DNA of 64,000 nt from Chloroflexota bacterium (GTDB taxonomy: Bacteria > Chloroflexota > UBA6077 > FW602-bin22), in the NCBI GenBank assembly GCA_004297775.1, contig SCUE01000019.1, positions 176,990 through 240,989 of the forward strand, in the 5' to 3' direction. Numbering within the stretch: position 1 is the first letter of the stretch; each line of letters begins with the position of its first letter. Of the stretch, positions 58,521-64,000 are shown one piece after another. The translations under genes and the position numbers were made by a program. A model generated the notes under the pieces. It saw only the letters and a program-made list of their open reading frames with translations, did no database searches and had not been told where the DNA came from.

Positions 58521-61500
58521 CGGCGGCGTCGCCGTTGGTGTCAGCGTCGGAGTGTGGGTATGGGTTGGCGTAAACGTGTTGGTCGGCGTGTGAGTCGGCT
58601 CACCGACGGCGAGCGTGTTGGTCGGGGTTGGTGTCAGCGTGACGGTTGGCGTGTCGGTTGGGGTCGGCGTGGCAGTGTCGGTCGCGGTGTTGGTTGGCGT
58701 GGCGGTGAAGGGAAAGTCGACGATCGACGGTCGGACGCCCGAGGATCGAGCGGCGGTGTCGTAGTCGAGCCGACCGAGCGCACCCGTTCGAATGACGGTG
58801 ACGTTCAGGTCAAAGGCAATTCCCCAGCGTTCGCCGGGGGCGATCAGAGTGTTGGCGGGAACGGTAAACGTCCACGTCTGAGGCGTAGCCGAATTCGTGC
58901 TGGCCACCGCGTTGGAACTCGCCTGGCCCGTCGTGTAAAGAAGGTTCGCGGTTCCATTCGAAGCGATGCGGTAGACTCGCGCCCGAGCGTAGGCCGTGCC
59001 ACCGGTGGCGGAGGCTCGGAAGTGGCCGGTGAATTGCCAGGTGCCACCAAGATCCCAGTGATACTGGGCAGCCGGCGATAGTTGGTCCGACGCAAAAATC
59101 GCGATCGCACTCGCATCGTCGATGGTCTGGATGCCGGTCACCGCGATCGATCCATCGTTCGTCGTCAGGACGCCGGCCGGACCAGTCGTGTTCACCGTGT
59201 TGTAGGTCGTCGCGCCAACGATCACGTCCGCCGCGTGCAGGTTGTGGCTCAGAGGCGTGAAGGTCGCCGTCGGAGTCTGCGTCGGCGTATCGGTGACGGT
59301 TGGAGTCTGGGTTGGCGTGTGACTCGCTCCGACGGGAGTCTCAGACGGCGTCGGCGTCTCGGTCGGCGTCTCCGTTGGCGTGCTCGTCGGCGTGGCGGTG
59401 AACGCGATCGACAGAATCGAAGGCGTGAGGCGCGTCGTCTGCGCGGAGTCGCCAATCAGAAGCTGGGCATTCCCCGAGCGCGAACCAACAATGTTCACTT
59501 GAATCTCGACACCCCAGCGTTCACCCGGGCCGATCAGTGTGTCGCTCGGCACGTTGATGGTGATGTCGTGGACCGTGATGTTGGTTGAACCAACCGCGTT
59601 GCTCAGGCTCTGGGGGCTCACCGCCAGCTGATAGGAGAGTCCGTTCGCATCGATGCGATAGAGCGTCGCCTGCACGAACCCGGTCGCGCCATTCTGACTC
59701 GCACGGGTATAGACGCGGACACTCCACGGTCCCGCGAGTTCCCAATTCACTCCGGCCGGAACGGTCGTCGACGGAATGTAGATCGAGCGATTGTTGTAGC
59801 GGAAGTTCTGCAATCCAGTTGCGTTCAGAGACGCGACGGCGTTCACACCCACGCCACCCGGGGGCGTCTGGTTAATGACCAGGTAGTTGATGGCGCCGAT
59901 CGCGGTGTTGGTCGGCTGGAAGCACCAATCGCACGGCGCCGCGGTCGGTGTGAATGTTGGAGTAGTGGTAAACGTGTGAGTCAGCGTTGGCGTGGGAGTC
60001 AGCGTGGCCGTGTGAGCCGGGGCCGCCGGCGTATCGGTCGCGGTCGGGGTTGGCGTGATCGTCGGCGTGTGTGTCGGCGTGGCAGTGCCGGTGTCCGTGG
60101 GCGTACTGGTTGGCGTTGGCGTCGGGGCGTTGCCGATCGCCGGAACGACGAAGGAATCGTTCGGCGCGGCGCGATCGACGCGCAACTGCGCGTTGACGCC
60201 AGTTGCGTTCACCGCGGCGGTAACCACATCCACCTGAAACTGCACGCCGTACCGCTCACCCTCGGACAGGCTCGTACCGTTCGGGACCGTGGCAGTCCAG
60301 GTCGTCTGCGTCCAGGTGGTGGTCTGGAAGTTGTTAGCGACCGCGTATTGAGATGCCGTCAGCAGGTTGGCGACTCCGTCCGGGCTGACTTTGTAGATTA
60401 GCGCTCTCGCGTGCGCGTCGGCGGGAGTCGTCGCGGCGGCGCTGGCTCGCGTGTTGAGAGTCAGGGTCCAGATGCCAGAGAGACTCCAGACCTCGCCAAT
60501 CGGCACCATTGGCGACACGAATATCGAAATGCCGCCGTTGATGAGATTCTTGGTTCCCGTTGTTCTGATGTTCGCGTTCAAACTGACCGTCGTTCCATCC
60601 GGGCCGGCGGTCGTAGCGTCGAAGAAACTCTGACCATTTACCAGAGTCGTGGTGTTGTGCAGCCAGGTGGTTCCCGTCGGCGCGGCCGCGGCCTTGACCG
60701 TGCCGCCGCCATTGCCTGTGACTGGTGTTCGGGTTGGTTTTGCGCCGGTTCCGCTCGTACGGGCCGTTGGATCCGTGATGCGGACCGCGCCCGCCGCGTT
60801 CTGGTCGACGTGGTAGGCGTGCTTGGGACCGGTGACATCGAGGGTCAGGTGGGCCGGAGCCTGGTTCGAACCCGCGCGGTACGTGAGGCGGTACTCGACC
60901 GGCGAACGATCGATCTTGGCGCTGCCGTGAACCGTCACGGTTTGACCGGACACCGTCATCCCGGCGACCTCGGTGGCTCGGAGGTTCAGTTTCTCGGCGC
61001 GATCGAGGTAGGCGATGCTTCCGCGGACGGAGCCGTCATCCTGGGTCGTCAGGCTGAAGCTGATGGACCGATTCGCGCCACCACCGATGGTTGCGGAACC
61101 GGTGACGCGCCACGGCCGGTAGTCGGCTGGCGGCAAGGACGCCCGACGTTGGAGCGCCAGCTCGACCGTGCGGCCGGCGTTGACGCGACCGCGCTGGAAG
61201 GCGGTTCCGGTGCCGCCAACGCGGTCTGCCCCGTCGACGACGGCGGCGCGCAAGGCGTTTTCGTCGGCGCCAGGCAATAGGGCCGCGGCCAGCGCCGCGA
61301 CGCCAGCCACATTCGCGGCCGCGGCGGACGATCCAGTGAGGTTGCCCAACCCGCCCAGACCGGTCGTGAAAATATCCTGTCCGGGCGCGCCGAGCGTCAC
61401 CCACGAACCTCGGGTTGTGCTGGTCGTGGGTGCGTCCGACCGGTCAGTCGCCGCGACGGAGATCACACCTGGCAGCGCGGCCGGATAGGTGCGTGCCGCG

Positions 61501-62330
61501 TTGGCGCCGCTCCCGGCGGCCGCAATGACGACGATCCCGCGTGACTGTGCCTCGCGAACCGCGTCGGCCAGCGCAATCGATTCAGTCGCGCCCGACAGAG
61601 ACAGGTTGATGATCCGGGCGCCGTTGTCGATGGCCCATCCGATACTCTCGATCACGTCGGCGTATGTGCCGACGCCAGCGTCGTCGAGCGCCCGGGCGAT
61701 CAACAGTTGCGCACCCGGCGCGACACCGACGCTGCCCAGGCTATTCATCGACGCGGCGACGATGCCGGCGACTTGGGTGCCGTGGCCGTTCCGGTCGATC
61801 GCGTCGGACGCCGAGGAGAAGTTCGCCGTCGCGGCGATTTGGCCGCGGAGGTCGGCGTGTCGGGGATCGATGCCAGTGTCGACGATGGCGACCCTCACGC
61901 CCGGCGTACTCTTGGTCGTCTCCCACGCTTGCGGGACCTGCATGCGAGCGAGCGCCCACTGCTGAGCGTACGAGGGGTCGGTGATGACACCGGCCGTGCG
62001 CACCGGGGCATTGGGTTCAACCGATTGCACTCGCGGATCGGACCGATACGCGGCGATTGCGCTCGCGGCGCGCTGCCGATCGACGGTCACGACCTGACGC
62101 GGACCGATTCGGAAGTTCTTCTTGATCCGCCCGCCGGCCTTGGCGTGCAGATCACCCGCCTGCGTCGAACCGGTGGCGCGATAGGTAACGATCAGTTCGT
62201 CGCCGCCGGTCGCCCTCTGCGCGAACGCGGCGGTCGGCGAAAGGGTACCCAGGATACCGTTGAGAAGAAGTGCGCACGCGATTGCCACACGGGCAAGTCG
62301 CCAATGAACGCAAACCCCTGGGCTCGCCAT
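57282..62330 (-). CDS. Very large secreted subtilase-like protein with duplicated C-terminal modules
   Basis: 1682 residues from the ATG in MASPGVCVHWRL, with GGGAG 5 bases before it; a GTG two codons earlier is also open. A signal peptide ends near residue 38. Residues 44-110 look like an inhibitor I9 prodomain. The S8 domain (about 115-390) has Asp151 (IVDTGID) and His183 (NGHGTQVAG) of the triad and Ser335 in TGSSAAAANVAG. The standard GTSMAxPH motif is therefore changed, and at residue 274 the oxyanion-hole position reads AAAGS where AAAGN is expected. About 160 residues of a beta-rich region follow, then three repeats of one module and two of another, joined by Thr/Pro linkers. No sortase signal or transmembrane anchor is seen at the C-terminus. 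Confidence 0.85.
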   Translation of the reverse strand: MASPGVCVHWRLARVAIACALLLNGILGTLSPTAAFAQRATGGDELIVTYRATGSTQAGDLHAKAGGRIKKNFRIGPRQVVTVDRQRAASAIAAYRSDPRVQSVEPNAPVRTAGVITDPSYAQQWALARMQVPQAWETTKSTPGVRVAIVDTGIDPRHADLRGQIAATANFSSASDAIDRNGHGTQVAGIVAASMNSLGSVGVAPGAQLLIARALDDAGVGTYADVIESIGWAIDNGARIINLSLSGATESIALADAVREAQSRGIVVIAAAGSGANAARTYPAALPGVISVAATDRSDAPTTSTTRGSWVTLGAPGQDIFTTGLGGLGNLTGSSAAAANVAGVAALAAALLPGADENALRAAVVDGADRVGGTGTAFQRGRVNAGRTVELALQRRASLPPADYRPWRVTGSATIGGGANRSISFSLTTQDDGSVRGSIAYLDRAEKLNLRATEVAGMTVSGQTVTVHGSAKIDRSPVEYRLTYRAGSNQAPAHLTLDVTGPKHAYHVDQNAAGAVRITDPTARTSGTGAKPTRTPVTGNGGGTVKAAAAPTGTTWLHNTTTLVNGQSFFDATTAGPDGTTVSLNANIRTTGTKNLINGGISIFVSPMVPIGEVWSLSGIWTLTLNTRASAAATTPADAHARALIYKVSPDGVANLLTASQYAVANNFQTTTWTQTTWTATVPNGTSLSEGERYGVQFQVDVVTAAVNATGVNAQLRVDRAAPNDSFVVPAIGNAPTPTPTSTPTDTGTATPTHTPTITPTPTATDTPAAPAHTATLTPTPTLTHTFTTTPTFTPTAAPCDWCFQPTNTAIGAINYLVINQTPPGGVGVNAVASLNATGLQNFRYNNRSIYIPSTTVPAGVNWELAGPWSVRVYTRASQNGATGFVQATLYRIDANGLSYQLAVSPQSLSNAVGSTNITVHDITINVPSDTLIGPGERWGVEIQVNIVGSRSGNAQLLIGDSAQTTRLTPSILSIAFTATPTSTPTETPTETPTPSETPVGASHTPTQTPTVTDTPTQTPTATFTPLSHNLHAADVIVGATTYNTVNTTGPAGVLTTNDGSIAVTGIQTIDDASAIAIFASDQLSPAAQYHWDLGGTWQFTGHFRASATGGTAYARARVYRIASNGTANLLYTTGQASSNAVASTNSATPQTWTFTVPANTLIAPGERWGIAFDLNVTVIRTGALGRLDYDTAARSSGVRPSIVDFPFTATPTNTATDTATPTPTDTPTVTLTPTPTNTLAVGEPTHTPTNTFTPTHTHTPTLTPTATPPVWDPFTRADNASSLGAAGSGQAWSVRSTDSSVMGIALNQGYASTVSGEGAYAIANAATQNHQASVSIIQRPGTTGTSGVIVRARSDFSRMIVVEVNQVGTITIWRLASGYWSILGSASVTLSGGSTHTLSGIGSGPQIGVRWDGAVVSGLPTVIDLDDTLGTYAGLYVGNQGTSANWPRFDDFSSIAASAPPGAPTWTPTRTATATSTPGGPTATVTATPNNNSVSDSFNRTDNATSLGKADSGQFWLTDSTLWGICANRACSYTASGYNYARVGSNLDNQKVSITIPSQVSAYSGFAGLIARTTADWSSNLVWVGMDTTGYIEVWELVNGTWAGPLASGTSSVPQTTNRTLEANLSFSTLSVKVNGAPVTGLSAVTITQNSGGTQAGIYVETIGPRSTWPKLDSFSIGPAS
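58521..58706 (-). repeat. Thr/Pro-rich low-complexity linker (one of four)
   Basis: Codons ACN-CCN repeat to give TATPTNTATDTATPTPTD-like sequence. Similar linkers lie at 59937-60128, 59250-59396 and 57861-57941. They separate the folded modules and are likely glycosylated or at least extended. A shorter TRTPTRTATPT linker occurs in the HExxH lipoprotein at 10496-11920. Confidence 0.85.
58707..60668 (-). repeat. Three copies of a ~180-residue module in the subtilase gene
   Basis: Module A copies lie at about 60128-60668, 59397-59928 and 58707-59249. Each carries a GxW-x(8)-RAS block (GIWTLTLNTRAS, GPWSVRVYTRAS, GTWQFTGHFRAS), then an A-x-(I/V)YRI/K-G-LL block, and a GERYG/GERWG block (EGERYGVQFQV, GPGERWGVEIQV, APGERWGIAFDL). 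The copies are diverged to perhaps one-third identity by eye, so they are an old internal duplication. They resemble carbohydrate-binding or Ig-like beta-sandwich modules; the fold is not established. Confidence 0.75.
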
Positions 62331-62336
62331 CCACAC

Positions 62337-62562
62337 TCCCGCGCGCGCCGATTCGTCGTTGCCCGAATTAGCCGTATCTCTTCTATCGGCTGCCTCGGAT
62401 TAGCGCAATACGTGCTGCGACGTAACCGTCACGATCTCTGTACCTAATCCAGGACGAAGATCTGATCTACTGAATGATGGTGTTTGTCTCCGAGTCTGGT
62501 GGCATCCGCCTTGACGCTGTCGCCGCCAGCTTCGTCGGTCGGCGCGAGCCATCTCGTCAACG
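62337..62562. other. 226-base gap with a spaced inverted repeat
   Basis: I see no gene. GGATTAG (62397-62403) and CTAATCC (62444-62450) form a 7-bp inverted repeat separated by 40 bases and could be operator half-sites for the subtilase gene or part of the ComM 3' region. No clear -10/-35 pair for the subtilase was found. Confidence 0.2.
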
Positions 62563-64000
62563 TCACTCCGCGTGCGAGCGCGGCCGGTACTGCAACGCCT
62601 CGGCGATGTGTCCGACCTCGATCGAGGCGGAGTCGGCCAGATCGGCGATCGTGCGGGCAACCTTCAGGACGCGGTGGTAGCCGCGCGCCGAGAGGCCCAG
62701 GCGGGTCGTCGCGGCGGCAAGCAAGTTGCGACCCTTCGCGTCGACGCGGCAGTGGTGGCGAATCGCGGCCGGGCCAATCTCTGCGTTGATCGTCCCGCCA
62801 TCGCCGTAGCGGCGGCGCTGACGCTCGCGCGCTTGCCGCACGCGTTCGCGGACAACGTTCGACGGCTCGGCGCGGTTGTCGTCGAGAAGATGGTCGGTGT
62901 CGACGCGGCCGACATCGAGATGAATATCGATCCGGTCGAGGATCGGACCCGAGACGCGCCGGGAATACCGCGTGATCGATGCCTCGGGACAGGTGCATGC
63001 CCGGACCGGATCGCCGAGGTACCCGCACGGGCACGGGTTCATCGCGCCGATCACCATCGCCCGCGCGGGGAAGGTGCCCGATCCCGATGCGCGGCTGATC
63101 GCGATGATGCCGTCTTCCAAAGGCTGGCGCAGCGCGTTGAGAAGCGACGGCCCGAATTCGGGCAACTCGTCGAGAAAGAGCACGCCGCGGTGCGCCAGGG
63201 TGATTTCACCGGGGCGTATCTGACGGCCGCCGCCGACCATCCCGGCGTGGCTGACAGTGTGGTGCGGCGCGCGGAATGGGCGCACGCTCATGAGCGGCCG
63301 ATCGCGCGGCAAGAGGCCAGCCACGGAGTAGATCTTGCTGACTTCGAGCGCCTCGTCGGTCGTGAGTGGCGGCAGGATACCCGGCATCGCGCGCGCGAGG
63401 AGCGTCTTGCCCGCCCCCGGCGGTCCGACCATCAGGACGTTGTGACCACCGGCGGCGGCGATCTCCAGCGCGCGCTTCGCCTGCTCCTGGCCCCGAATCT
63501 CCGCGAAGTCAGTGACCGCGCCAAGGTCCTCGGAGGGCGCGTTCGGAATCGGCGGTGGCGGCGCGGGACGCTCGCACCGCAAGATGTTGACCACGTCGGT
63601 CAGGTGCTCCACCGCGACGATGTCGACGCCCTCGACGAGCGCCGCTTCGCCACCATCACTCGCCGGAACGAAGACCCGGCGGATGTCGCGATCGCGCGCC
63701 AGAGCCACCATTGGCAGGACGCCATCGGTATGCCGGAGCGAGCCTTCGAGCGACAGCTCGCCGAGAAAGACGGTCCCTTCCAACTCTTCGAGGGGAATCT
63801 GTCCGCTGGCCGCGAGGACGCCGACCGCGATCGGAAGGTCGTAGGCCGCGCCGGTCTTCGGCAGGATCGCGGGCGCGAGATTGACGGTGATGCGACGCAG
63901 CGGGAACTCGCCGCCGGAGTTGCGGATCGCCGCGCGGACACGCTCGCGCGATTCCTGAATCGCGGTGTCACCGAGGCCGACGAGATTGAACGCTGGCAAC
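62563..64000 (-). CDS. comM: ComM/YifB-family AAA ATPase (Mg chelatase-like), N-terminus outside the window
   Basis: The frame runs off the right edge; only about 25-30 N-terminal residues are missing. The first visible part, LPAFNLVGLGDTAIQESRERV, is the start of the Lon-substrate-like ChlI domain. Then come the AAA core: Walker A VGPPGAGKTLLARAM, APHHTVSHAGMVGGG, Walker B GVLFLDELPEF, and RRVSGPILDRIDIHL with arginine finger regions. The four Cys in NPCPCGYLGDPVRACTCP form a zinc-binding insert. ComM helps branch migration during natural transformation in Haemophilus and Vibrio; in other bacteria its role is assumed. No other competence gene is here. Confidence 0.95.
   Translation of the reverse strand, partial: LPAFNLVGLGDTAIQESRERVRAAIRNSGGEFPLRRITVNLAPAILPKTGAAYDLPIAVGVLAASGQIPLEELEGTVFLGELSLEGSLRHTDGVLPMVALARDRDIRRVFVPASDGGEAALVEGVDIVAVEHLTDVVNILRCERPAPPPPIPNAPSEDLGAVTDFAEIRGQEQAKRALEIAAAGGHNVLMVGPPGAGKTLLARAMPGILPPLTTDEALEVSKIYSVAGLLPRDRPLMSVRPFRAPHHTVSHAGMVGGGRQIRPGEITLAHRGVLFLDELPEFGPSLLNALRQPLEDGIIAISRASGSGTFPARAMVIGAMNPCPCGYLGDPVRACTCPEASITRYSRRVSGPILDRIDIHLDVGRVDTDHLLDDNRAEPSNVVRERVRQARERQRRRYGDGGTINAEIGPAAIRHHCRVDAKGRNLLAAATTRLGLSARGYHRVLKVARTIADLADSASIEVGHIAEALQYRPRSHAE

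Noticed and set aside
57367..60401. Plus-strand frames opposite the Thr/Pro-linker regions of the subtilase gene
   Set aside because: They arise from the repetitive ACN-CCN codons read backward (Val/Gly/Arg repeats) and have no start signals.

Overview
The window is one continuous, GC-rich bacterial chromosome segment. I see no insertion sequences, prophage genes or CRISPR arrays. Genes are packed in short operons with many ATGA/GTGA-type stop/start overlaps and frequent GTG or TTG starts. Several traits point to Chloroflexota, probably a Thermomicrobia- or Dehalococcoidia-like lineage: secreted proteins with long Thr/Pro 'TPTPT' linkers, a single-subunit SdhC membrane anchor, a MoaD-DUF1952 fusion, a tungsten-type aldehyde ferredoxin oxidoreductase, FmdB, hydantoinase A/B genes and a GH172 protein. 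The lineage is inferred from gene content, not from a marker phylogeny.

Layout. 1-5.1 kb: a metallo-beta-lactamase-fold hydrolase cut by the window edge, a YPAP-repeat lipoprotein, a large polytopic membrane protein, an FAD oxidoreductase and an exported lipoprotein. 5.1-8.1 kb (minus): tlyA-recN-NUDIX-lipoprotein. 8.5 kb: tRNA-Trp, then a Ca2+/H+ antiporter; a YedK-type SRAP protein; a secreted HExxH protein with a DUF350 membrane protein. 12.3-17.3 kb (plus): nadE, a PucR-type regulator, glnA and a terminator. 17.4-18.6 kb (minus): hisI-hisG. 18.7-22.2 kb (plus): sdhCAB. 22.2-31.0 kb (minus): one tight run of glycerate kinase, eno, gap, pgk, tpiA, gltA, icd and mdh. 31.1-35.0 kb (plus): cysteine desulfurase, an SDR and a tungsten aldehyde oxidoreductase. 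35.0-36.0 kb (minus): MoaD-DUF1952, tRNA-Gln and a 50-residue one-cysteine peptide. 36.1-45.1 kb (plus): FmdB zinc ribbon and a 2854-residue cyclic beta-1,2-glucan synthase. 45.2-45.4 kb: two tRNA-Leu genes. 45.5-47.6 kb (minus): NUDIX and nnrD. 47.7-49.8 kb (plus): ispH and an MFS transporter. 49.8-56.2 kb (minus): DinB, GH172, beta-propeller, DUF2203, hyuA, hyuB. 56.5-57.2 kb: a PIN toxin and its antitoxin. 57.3-62.3 kb (minus): a 1682-residue secreted subtilase-like protein. 62.6-64 kb (minus): a ComM-type AAA ATPase running off the edge.

How the parts fit. From 18.7 to 31.0 kb the genes encode most of the triose half of glycolysis/gluconeogenesis and the citrate synthase, isocitrate dehydrogenase, succinate dehydrogenase and malate dehydrogenase steps of the TCA cycle, with glycerate kinase feeding 2-phosphoglycerate to the adjacent enolase. 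nadE, glnA and hisGI are nitrogen and cofactor genes nearby. The most unusual items are the subtilase with altered oxyanion-hole and serine motifs fused to duplicated modules, the Cys-containing small peptide cotranscribed with tRNA-Gln, the hydantoinase-GH172 operon, the MoaD fusion with an internal Gly-Gly, and a recurrent arrangement of a -10 box 6-7 nt before a start codon that implies leaderless mRNAs.
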